Below, piece after piece: positions 15,542 to 22,115 of a stretch of 41,435 bases of DNA. How positions within the stretch are numbered: the stretch's first letter is position 1; each line of letters starts with the position of its first letter. The stretch is from a virus. The notes under the pieces were generated by a model. That model saw only the letters and a list, made by a program, of their open reading frames with translations, did no database searches and was not told where the DNA came from. The DNA lies in IMG/VR virus record IMGVR_UViG_3300027719_000029, positions 1-41,435 of that record. One strand, given 5' to 3'. A program made the position numbers and the translations under genes.

Positions 15542-16524
15542 TAGGCACCCATCCGCTTGAACGCCCCCGAGTACTCCAGAAGCCTCTCGATTGCGTCCGT
15601 TCCGGCGGTGCCTGCTTTGACTTGTTTGCGTAGTGTGCGAAGGTTCTCGTCCCCCGTTGTGCGTGCTGGAGCGGGCGTACCGCTCGATTCCAACTGCGGC
15701 GCGGGGGCTGCTGGTTTCTGTGTCGACGTGGGTGCGGTGGCGGATTTCTTCGCGGCGTAGGCGACCAGGCGACCCTTCACATCCTGGTAGACATCCAGGA
15801 AAGCTTCCGGGTTGGTGTCCAGCTCCTGGAACAACCCAGCCCGAAACCTCTCCGGCTGTGCCTCGACATAGGCCCGCATGGCCTCAAGCACCTGCGGGGC
15901 CGCCGGGTCTTGCCTGATCGATGCCTTGGTGGACTCGATACGCTGCATGGCCTGGATGACGGGGATTTGCTCCGCAAGCGGGGCCATCTCGCGCATCATC
16001 TCGGCTTTTGCCTGCTGCACCGCCTCCCATTTAAGACGCTCAATCGGGTCGGTGGGCGGATGCGGGGACTCGGCGGGCTGGGTAGGCGGGATTTCAAACT
16101 GGAAAACATGCGACCGGAAAGCCGGGTCAGTTTCCATCCGATCCATCAGTGCCTTGTAGCCCGCCAGCCTGTCGCGATCCCGGGCGAGTTCTTGCGTCTT
16201 GCGTGTGTAGTCAGCGCCCATCGACGCCAACTGCAAAACGTCCGACTCGCTCAACTCGCGTTCCTCGCCACCAACCTTGAGCTTGTGCATGCGTTCCGGG
16301 GCGGGCGCGGGGGGTTCCTCGGCCTTCGGCGGCTCGGGGTCGGGCGCGGTGGTCTGCGGGGCAGACTCGGGCCGATCCTCGCCAGCCATGGCGGCGGAAG
16401 CCTTGTCCATCATCGCCTCGAAAGCATCGACGGGGGCCGATTGTTCCACGGGCGTGGATTCCGGCGGGGGGAGCGTCGCGGCGTGCCCGGTGTCCGGGGC
16501 CGCAGACGTTTCGAAATCTGACAT
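15541..16524 (-). CDS. Scaffold protein, 327 aa
   Basis: Acidic and Pro/Ala/Glu-rich at the N-terminus (residues 1-80). A helical body includes LKVGGEERELSESDVLQLASMGADYTRKTQELARDRDRL (about 81-120), the recurring opening of scaffold-like proteins in many phages. It ends with a basic helical tail (about 285-327, ENLRTLRKQVKAGT...LLEYSGAFKRMG). It lies directly upstream of the capsid gene, the standard scaffold position. It would direct shell assembly and then leave the head. Translation starts at ATG 16524 with its ribosome-binding site inside a hairpin loop (16528-16542). Confidence 0.75.
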   Translation of the reverse strand: MSDFETSAAPDTGHAATLPPPESTPVEQSAPVDAFEAMMDKASAAMAGEDRPESAPQTTAPDPEPPKAEEPPAPAPERMHKLKVGGEERELSESDVLQLASMGADYTRKTQELARDRDRLAGYKALMDRMETDPAFRSHVFQFEIPPTQPAESPHPPTDPIERLKWEAVQQAKAEMMREMAPLAEQIPVIQAMQRIESTKASIRQDPAAPQVLEAMRAYVEAQPERFRAGLFQELDTNPEAFLDVYQDVKGRLVAYAAKKSATAPTSTQKPAAPAPQLESSGTPAPARTTGDENLRTLRKQVKAGTAGTDAIERLLEYSGAFKRMGA

Positions 16525-16527
16525 GGT

Positions 16528-16561
16528 TGGACCTCCTGTCCATTGTCTCCATCCTGGAGAC
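16528..16561 (-). promoter_or_regulatory. Double GGA-loop hairpin in the scaffold gene leader
   Basis: In the mRNA, hairpin 1 (16545-16561) is GTCTCC-AGGAT-GGAGAC, a perfect 6-bp stem. Hairpin 2 (16528-16542) is TGGAC-AGGAG-GTCCA, a perfect 5-bp stem whose pentaloop is the Shine-Dalgarno sequence, three bases before the ATG. A further stem (CCCCG/CGGGG) lies upstream near 16580-16595. Two GGA loops in tandem, the second on the ribosome-binding site, match CsrA/RsmA-type operators. Confidence 0.7.
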
Positions 16562-16611
16562 CATGCTATATGTGGAGTCCCCGGTGATCGGGGTTGCTCC
16601 GGGCTTGCGGT

Positions 16612-17238
16612 TTAGAAGTCTCCGGCGTTGATCCAGGTGAGGGTGAGCGTGCCGGTAATCGTGCCGGTAGCGGCGATATGCGCGGCGGCGTCGTCGATAC
16701 GGACGTTGACATAAACGGAGGTGTCGGTGGTTCCGGCGGCTGCGATCACGGCAGCGGCGGCGTTCCCGGCGTTACAAGTTCCGGTCTGCGCGGTCATGGC
16801 CGGGATGGCCGTCGAAGGGATGATGTTGACCTCGGTTCCGGTCATCGCGGCCCCGTCGTTGACCACAACGGTCCCCACGCCGATGTCGCCCTCGGCGGTG
16901 TCGGTCCACTCGGCACCCACGAGCGTAATGTTGGCGTCCAGCACGGCCCCGAGAAAGATGTTATTCCCGGCGGGCATGTCGTAGACTTTGACACCGCCAT
17001 ACTGGCCGGTGCCAGCGGTGTCGCCCAGCGTCACGCCCATCGCGGTCAGCGTCAGCACGGTTTTGTGGATGATGCCGTCACCGTACTCCGTGACAGATGC
17101 CACCGCAGGTCCGCCTTTCGCGCCGATGCCCGAGGTGGTCAGCGGCGGCGAGTCGAACGTCAGCTCGCTAATTGAGTCAGCCAGCGGGAACCGGAGATCC
17201 GTTTTCCCGTTCACGATGCGCCCTTTAACTGCTCCCAT
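16612..17238 (-). CDS. Capsid-associated structural protein, 208 aa
   Basis: Beta-rich and full of Thr, Ala, Gly and Val, without catalytic motifs. Residues about 55-120 contain a strand-turn pattern (IIHKTVLTLTAMGVTLGDTAGTGQYGGVKVYDMPAG), and the C-terminus closes with TGTLTLTWINAGDF. This kind of protein upstream of the scaffold gene is common in phages of this capsid type and is usually a decoration or cement protein; here that is inference. It overlaps the preceding 51-codon gene by 14 bases. Confidence 0.6.
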   Translation of the reverse strand: MGAVKGRIVNGKTDLRFPLADSISELTFDSPPLTTSGIGAKGGPAVASVTEYGDGIIHKTVLTLTAMGVTLGDTAGTGQYGGVKVYDMPAGNNIFLGAVLDANITLVGAEWTDTAEGDIGVGTVVVNDGAAMTGTEVNIIPSTAIPAMTAQTGTCNAGNAAAAVIAAAGTTDTSVYVNVRIDDAAAHIAATGTITGTLTLTWINAGDF

Positions 17239-17380
17239 TTTTCGTCTCCTCTAAAATATTCACGCCAAGTTTTCCGGCCAGGTGCAACACGATGACTTCC
17301 AAATCCCTCACCCGCTCCCGCAGCCCGGCAAGTTCATCTGGCGGCGGCTTCTTCTTCCCCCCCAAAAGCATCATCCTCAT
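17225..17380 (-). CDS. Small basic/coiled-coil protein, 51 aa
   Basis: ATG 17380 forms an ATGA overlap with the upstream stop and has GGAGGG seven bases before it. The stop TAA at 17225-17227 lies 14 bases inside the next gene. The protein begins MRMMLLGGKKKPPPDE and continues as one amphipathic helix (ELAGLRERVRDLEVIVLHLAGKL). The tight overlaps at both ends and the good ribosome-binding site are the case for it being real. Function unknown; a small helix-forming virion or assembly protein is possible. Confidence 0.6.
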   Translation of the reverse strand: MRMMLLGGKKKPPPDELAGLRERVRDLEVIVLHLAGKLGVNILEETKNGSS

Positions 17381-17667
17381 GAGATGACCCTCCCCGTGTC
17401 GTGTGACTCACCGTGAGCGGCCTCCTGCTCGGCATCCTGGCCCAGGTCGCGCAGCCCCTCCAGCGCGCCCCAGAAACGCCCCACACCGTCATACATGGCC
17501 CGCAGAATCATCATCCCGTCGCGGTCCCGGGGGTCGATCGTGCGGAGCTGCTCCAGGATCGCGACGCGGGATTGCTCATACACGTCGGCGACCTCCTGGC
17601 AGGCGATAAGCGCGCCCACACGGCGGCCTATCTCGGCGCGGCGGATCAGCTCGGCTTCATCGGTCAT
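17377..17667 (-). CDS. Small helical protein, 96 aa
   Basis: Almost entirely helical in appearance (EAELIRRAEIGRRVGALIACQEVADVYEQ, then AILEQLRTIDPRDRDGMMILRAMYDGV), with an acidic, His-containing tail. No family recognised. It lies within the capsid gene cluster and overlaps its downstream neighbour by ATGA. It could be a head-assembly factor; evidence is positional only. Confidence 0.55.
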   Translation of the reverse strand: MTDEAELIRRAEIGRRVGALIACQEVADVYEQSRVAILEQLRTIDPRDRDGMMILRAMYDGVGRFWGALEGLRDLGQDAEQEAAHGESHDTGRVIS

Positions 17668-17674
17668 CAGTCCC

Positions 17675-18088
17675 TCACGCGGCTAAAAGCATTATAAGGT
17701 GCAGCGCCTCTTCCTCATCGTCGGTGAAAAACTCTGTACGGACGGGCTGCTTTCGTGGTTTCGGTGCGGCGGCTATGGCCCCCATCGCCATGGCGAACGG
17801 CTCCGAATCCAGCACCCAGCGGAAATCGTCCTGCGGCGCAGGGTTAAAGATCTCCTTAACCGCTTTCGGTTTCGTTAAAGTCTGCGGCAGGGCAACCTGC
17901 GGGACTTCGACCTTCGGCGCGTCCTGGACCACCGTGACGATGGTCTTTTTCGGCTTCTTCGCCTTCGATACGACGCCGCCGCGCTTACGGACTGCATCCA
18001 GGCTCACAACCTGGCCCACCGTGGCCCTCTCCGGAAGCGCCCCTTCCGGTATCGCCCGCTGCGGGAACTGCCCGTAAATGATCGTCAT
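17675..18088 (-). CDS. Hypothetical protein, 137 aa
   Basis: A basic linker-rich protein. Residues about 30-50 are Lys/Val-rich (KRGGVVSKAKKPKKTIVTVV), followed by a Pro/Lys/Val stretch. A short conserved-looking C-terminal part (FRWVLDSEPFAMAMGAIAAAP, then FTDDEEEALHLIMLLAA) ends in an acidic and hydrophobic helix. No known domain. It lies among capsid-associated genes and its start touches the stop of the 301-aa gene, so it is co-translated with structural genes. Confidence 0.5.
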   Translation of the reverse strand: MTIIYGQFPQRAIPEGALPERATVGQVVSLDAVRKRGGVVSKAKKPKKTIVTVVQDAPKVEVPQVALPQTLTKPKAVKEIFNPAPQDDFRWVLDSEPFAMAMGAIAAAPKPRKQPVRTEFFTDDEEEALHLIMLLAA

Positions 18089-18993
18089 CAGTTGACCTCG
18101 ACGGCGCTCCGGTTGCCGGTAGCGTCCACGGTCAGCACCACCGCGTCGCGGGTGTCATCCAGGTCGCGAAACGTGATCGTCCCGGACCCGCCGCCCGTGG
18201 CTTTGCCCGCCAGCACAGCCAGGATTGTCTGCATAGCAGCCTGCGCCGACAGGCCAGCGGATATTTCTCCGGTCCACGGGTCACCGGCGGTTCCGGCCGC
18301 GTTGACTTTCTCGCCCATCGTACCGGTGCCGGTGTACTGGTCGGCAAGCGCCGTCCACACCGCGTCAGCCAGCGACGCAGGCGAAAGCTCGGTGTAGGGC
18401 AGAGCTGCCCCGGTCATGTGCCCTTTGGCGTAGGGCGTCAGCGAGCCGGTGAGCGAGAATGATGCGGTTCCGGTGCGCAGCGGCGAATCGTCGTCACTCG
18501 GCAGCGCAACCGCTGTCCCGGGGGCGAGGGAAAACGCTGACGTGCCCTCGATGCTCGCTTTGGCCCCGATGGTTCCGGACGCCGACAGCTCCACGGTGGC
18601 ATCGCCCTCGCCCTGTATGGAGGCGGTGAGCGTCGCGGACTCGGCCAGGACATCTATGGTCGCCTCGCCCTCGCCGAACGTCACCAACGCGCCCGTAGCG
18701 TCCGCCAGGGTGATGCTAATAGCTGCCGTGCCCGTGATCGGGACGCCCATCAGTCCGCTGGCGGTGGCCGTGAGTGCGTTGTCGAAAACGCGCCCGCACA
18801 GGTCGCCGCCCGTGATCGGCGGGATGAAGCTCCGCATGCCGTAGCCCACCGGCACAGCCGACTGCCGCCGGACGCCCGCCCACCCGGTGTAGGCCGCGAG
18901 GCCGTCGCCGTTGAGACGGTGCGGGTCGAAGGCCGTGAAACCCGTGTCCAGGGTCTGCGCGGTGCGGAGGTAGTTGCCGTTTGCGATCAGCAT
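18088..18993 (-). CDS. Virion structural protein, 301 aa
   Basis: A Thr/Ala/Gly-rich beta protein. The centre (residues about 95-190) repeats short strands separated by GEGEA/GEGDA turns, as in elongated fibre-like decorations. Residues about 205-260 contain LSPASLADAVWTALADQYTGTGTMGEKVNAAG, a phrase common in phage virion proteins. It closes with FRDLDDTRDAVVLTVDATGNRSAVEV. This combination suggests a head fibre or a decoration protein with a trimerisation segment. No enzymatic residues. It is between the two larger paralogous capsid-associated proteins and the 137-aa gene. Confidence 0.55.
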   Translation of the reverse strand: MLIANGNYLRTAQTLDTGFTAFDPHRLNGDGLAAYTGWAGVRRQSAVPVGYGMRSFIPPITGGDLCGRVFDNALTATASGLMGVPITGTAAISITLADATGALVTFGEGEATIDVLAESATLTASIQGEGDATVELSASGTIGAKASIEGTSAFSLAPGTAVALPSDDDSPLRTGTASFSLTGSLTPYAKGHMTGAALPYTELSPASLADAVWTALADQYTGTGTMGEKVNAAGTAGDPWTGEISAGLSAQAAMQTILAVLAGKATGGGSGTITFRDLDDTRDAVVLTVDATGNRSAVEVN

Positions 18994-18996
18994 GGA

Positions 18997-20106
18997 TTAA
19001 CCCCAGGCCGTCTCAAGATACCCGTATAGGCTCGTGGCCGCCGTGGTCGCGCCGCCCGCGTACATTAGGAAGTCAAGGCACGCGCCGTCGTAAATGCGCG
19101 GGAGCGACGGCATCTGGAACATCAGATTGCGTTCACTCGCGACGCCAGCCGCCGGGATCGGGATGGAGGCAATCGGGCGGGCCAGCACCAGCGCGAACTG
19201 TCCGGAGCCGGTGTAGGCCGTGCCGCCGCTGAACGTGAACGACTGCACGGAGCGGATGCCCGTGTCGCCGTTCGCCAGCGGGACGAAATTGAGCTTGTTC
19301 GCGCCCGCAGCCGTGTGCGGTATCTGCCCGGCCGGGGGAGTGGCGTTCATGCCAAGCGTGATGATCGGGCAGACGCGGGAGCCTGTCCCGGCCTGGTTAG
19401 TGTAGGTGAACTCGGTCAGGTTCGGGCCGCCGGTCAGCGGGGCGACGGTGGAGACGAAAAACGCCCGGACGCCTGCTCCCGTGGTGTAGCGGGGCAGCGT
19501 GATGGTGTTGGTCAGCGTCCGCTGCGTGGTGCCCGTTAAATCAGCGCCCGAAATCGGGTAGTAGAGCAGATAGTCCATGAGCATCAGCCAGGAAGGGCCG
19601 TAGGCGGCAGCGGTCACAGCCGCGCCCAGGTTGACGAGATGCTTCTGGTCGCTGGATACGTCGCCGCCGTGCCAGATGGTCGGGAAAGCGCAGGTCAGCG
19701 TCGGAGTGCCGGTGCTGGAGCCGCCCGTGACGGCCGAGATCGTGAACGATGTCCCCGCGCTGATGGCGGTTATGTAGGCGTTCGCCGGGATCGTAACCGT
19801 GCCAGCCGAGCCTGTCACGAGCATCCCGATGGCAAGCCCGGAGGTCTGCGTGGTCGAAATCGTCGCGTTGGCGGCGGTGGCTGTGCCCGTGGTGACGCTC
19901 ACCGGCGAGGAGGTCATGGCGACGGCGGTCTTGCTCGTGCCGCCAAAAAGAAACGCGGGGGGAGTGCCGCCAGCGGGCAGGAGGCTGTACCAGACAGACG
20001 CGGCCTGTGCAGCGCCGTTTGTCACGCGGGCGAAATCCTGACGCCACATTTTGCCCTGTGTGGTGACTTCGGAAACGAAATCGTCAATGGAACTGAAACC
20101 TGCCAT
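18997..20106 (-). CDS. Capsid-associated structural protein with inserted beta domain, 369 aa
   Basis: It shares its plan with the next gene (20119-21000). Both start M(A/P)GF..(D/E).(F/I) followed by GK.W, and share a stretch with a Tyr-rich strand, a GAGVR/GNGVR turn, a TYTNQ motif and a final strand-rich region ending near (F/L).(F/Y). Compared with the paralogue it has an extra 80 residues (about 57-140), Thr/Ser-rich, with TTQTSGLAIGMLVTGSAGTVTIPANAYITAISAG. This looks like an inserted Ig-like or adhesin-type domain that could protrude from the head. Role inferred from position among the capsid genes. Confidence 0.6.
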   Translation of the reverse strand: MAGFSSIDDFVSEVTTQGKMWRQDFARVTNGAAQAASVWYSLLPAGGTPPAFLFGGTSKTAVAMTSSPVSVTTGTATAANATISTTQTSGLAIGMLVTGSAGTVTIPANAYITAISAGTSFTISAVTGGSSTGTPTLTCAFPTIWHGGDVSSDQKHLVNLGAAVTAAAYGPSWLMLMDYLLYYPISGADLTGTTQRTLTNTITLPRYTTGAGVRAFFVSTVAPLTGGPNLTEFTYTNQAGTGSRVCPIITLGMNATPPAGQIPHTAAGANKLNFVPLANGDTGIRSVQSFTFSGGTAYTGSGQFALVLARPIASIPIPAAGVASERNLMFQMPSLPRIYDGACLDFLMYAGGATTAATSLYGYLETAWG

Positions 20107-20118
20107 ATCTTCTCCCCT

Positions 20119-21000
20119 TTATGACCAGACGAAAGTGAGTTCTGCCGCGCTCAATGGCGTGGTGGCAGACGTTCCGCGTGCAATAAAATTCAGATATGCG
20201 CCGTCGCCAACCTGCGATAGAAAGCCTTTCTCGAGAGTGAAATCGACCTCGTTAACGGCCTGGACGGCGTTGTAGGACGGCGTTCCCGTCGCCCATGAGT
20301 TCGCGTGTGGGTACACCGTCGGGATATGCAGTACGGGGGCAACCCACACCAGCGCAAATACGCCGCCCACCGCCGACTCCAACTGGATGCCCGTCACCGT
20401 CGCCGGGTAGTCGCCAGGGTGTAACTTGATGAACGGGTCATCCAGGCCAGCCGACGAGCTGTAGGAGCAAAGCACCGACCCAGGCACGAGAGAAAATCCC
20501 GCCAGGTTGCGCGGTGAAACCCGCTCCATGCCGTACTGGTTGGTGTAGGTGACCGTGAAGTAGGCGTTTCCCGTGCCAGCGCCCTGGCCGACCAGCATGA
20601 GCCGGACGCCGTTGCCGCCCGTGTGCCGCGCATAAGCGAGTTGCGAGATGGCCTGCACGCCGGTTTCGTCGCCATCCAAGAAAGGGACGTACATCTCGTA
20701 GTCGAGCAGGATGTACGCAACCCCCGCGCTCGTCGCGGTGCCAGACATCGAGATGCTCTTGACGTATTTCCTCGCCGGGGAGACCTCGGGGCCGTGATAA
20801 ATCCCATCCTCCGCAGCCAGCCGCCTGCACACGCCCGGTGCGCTGGCGTAGTAGTTAGCGGGAGGCCCACCGCCGCCGTAGGACATGTCCATAAAACTGT
20901 ACTGCGATAACGCGGGCGCAGTACGTCGCCACATGGAAGTCCACGTCTTCCCGGCCTCAAGAGCGCGGGTGATCTCGTCAACGGCGTTGAATCCGGGCAT
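20119..21000 (-). CDS. Capsid-associated structural protein (paralogue of 18997-20106), 293 aa
   Basis: Opens with MPGFNAVDEITRALEAGKTW, matching the opening of the 369-aa neighbour, and keeps the TYTNQYG motif and the GGNGVR turn. No enzymatic motif. Two adjacent copies of one protein family with different lengths suggest gene duplication followed by change. They may form two kinds of decoration, or hetero-oligomers. The antisense HNH gene (21072-21704) sits immediately upstream of its start, between it and the 134-aa gene. Confidence 0.6.
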   Translation of the reverse strand: MPGFNAVDEITRALEAGKTWTSMWRRTAPALSQYSFMDMSYGGGGPPANYYASAPGVCRRLAAEDGIYHGPEVSPARKYVKSISMSGTATSAGVAYILLDYEMYVPFLDGDETGVQAISQLAYARHTGGNGVRLMLVGQGAGTGNAYFTVTYTNQYGMERVSPRNLAGFSLVPGSVLCSYSSSAGLDDPFIKLHPGDYPATVTGIQLESAVGGVFALVWVAPVLHIPTVYPHANSWATGTPSYNAVQAVNEVDFTLEKGFLSQVGDGAYLNFIARGTSATTPLSAAELTFVWS

Positions 21001-21035
21001 GGCCTAGTCCGCACCGGTAGCGTGGCGAATCGTGG

Positions 21036-21064
21036 TTGACGTCACATGACACATTGGATATACT
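21036..21064 (+). promoter_or_regulatory. Sigma70-type promoter of the HNH gene
   Basis: TTGACG at 21036-21041, then 17 bases, then TATACT at 21059-21064. Each hexamer differs from the consensus at one position. The expected transcription start (about 21071) falls at or next to the ATG of the HNH gene at 21072. The transcript would therefore be leaderless, which fits the absence of any ribosome-binding site there. Confidence 0.75.
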
Positions 21065-21071
21065 CCTCCTC

Positions 21072-21704
21072 ATGGAAAGCAAAACTTGTTCCGCTGGCAA
21101 AAGGTTTGGACGTTGGTTGGTTCTCTCGCCATGTGAAAAACAAGGCTCTCACAGGTATTGGATATGCCTGTGTGACTGCGGAGAGGTCAGGGAAGTTTGC
21201 GAGTATAGCCTCACAAAGGGAAAGTCTGTTTCGTGTGGATGCTTCAACAAAGAGGGGACCATCGCCAGATGCCTCACACACGGCCACGCAAACGGGGGCT
21301 ACGGGACAAGAACGTATAACGCTTGGCGGAACATGAAAGCCCGGTGCCAGAATCCCAACAACCACAAATACCCGCGATATGGTGGCCGGGGCATCGTTGT
21401 GTGCGATAGGTGGCAGTTGTTCGAGAGGTTCCTTGAGGACATGGGGCCGTGTCCAGGGTTGGGGTTTTCCATCGACAGGGTAGACAACGACCAGGGATAC
21501 TTTGCCGAAAACTGCCGGTGGGGCAGCGAATCGCAGCAGGCAAACAACAAAAGCACCAACAGGCTCATCTCCTGTTTTGGCGAGACAAAGACCCTCGCCG
21601 ATTGGGCAAGAGCCGTCGGGCTGAAGGCGGTCACTATCCACCAGCGCATCAAGCGAGGGTGGAGCGTTGAGCGGGCGCTGTCTGAATTGCGGCATAACAG
21701 GTAG
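21072..21704 (+). CDS. HNH homing-type endonuclease, 210 aa
   Basis: An N-terminal zinc-binding part (CLCDCGE at 32-38, SCGC at 54-57) is followed by an HNH domain at about 80-160: AWRNMKARCQNPNN, YGGRGIVVCDRW and SIDRVDNDQGYFAENCRW with QQANN after it. The C-terminus (TKTLADWARAVGLKAVTIHQRI) is a helix-turn-helix type DNA-binding tail. Such proteins cut and copy themselves into DNA lacking them. It is the only rightward gene in the leftward late operon, between two structural genes, with its own strong promoter and no terminator seen. I chose ATG 21072 because the promoter start point lies beside it. Confidence 0.85.
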   Translation: MESKTCSAGKRFGRWLVLSPCEKQGSHRYWICLCDCGEVREVCEYSLTKGKSVSCGCFNKEGTIARCLTHGHANGGYGTRTYNAWRNMKARCQNPNNHKYPRYGGRGIVVCDRWQLFERFLEDMGPCPGLGFSIDRVDNDQGYFAENCRWGSESQQANNKSTNRLISCFGETKTLADWARAVGLKAVTIHQRIKRGWSVERALSELRHNR

Positions 21705-21710
21705 TCCTAT

Positions 21711-22115
21711 TTAATCAGCGCCAATCGATATAGCCCCGGCAGAAAACTGTGGCTGTATGCCCTGGGAGACCGTCAGCGTAGCGGACAAAGCCCCACTCAC
21801 AAGCATGCCCACGGCCCCGCTGGAGGTGTCCACGACGGCAAAGTGCGTAATGGCGGCGCTCAAGGCCGTACAGGCGCCGAACTGGATCAGCGCGGCGTTG
21901 GTGAACGTCGAGCCGCCATCGGTCCAGGCTGAGGATTTGGTCAGCGCGACGCGAGCGTAGCCCGTATAGGCCGCCTCGGCGGACACGCTGCCAGCCTCGC
22001 CCGGGTCAGCGGTGAAAAGCGCGAGGTACTGCGTGGCCCCGGCCCGCCAGGAGGGGTCGGTGCCCTGGAGGACGGCTTTCAGGACGGCGTTTTCGGTCGT
22101 GTTGCTCATGCTCAT
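21711..22115 (-). CDS. Phage virion protein (capsid/tail fibre-like), 134 aa
   Basis: Resembles a common small structural family: NTTENAVLKAVLQG..., YLALFTADPGEAGSVSAEAAYTGYARVAL, and a beta-rich C-terminus (TFTNAALIQFGACTALSAAITHFAV). Members are often labelled tail fibre or head-proximal protein, without a proven role. The start is ATG 22115, seven bases after AGGAGA, overlapping the portal stop by 4 bases. The antisense HNH gene ends 6 bases after its stop. Confidence 0.6.
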   Translation of the reverse strand: MSMSNTTENAVLKAVLQGTDPSWRAGATQYLALFTADPGEAGSVSAEAAYTGYARVALTKSSAWTDGGSTFTNAALIQFGACTALSAAITHFAVVDTSSGAVGMLVSGALSATLTVSQGIQPQFSAGAISIGAD

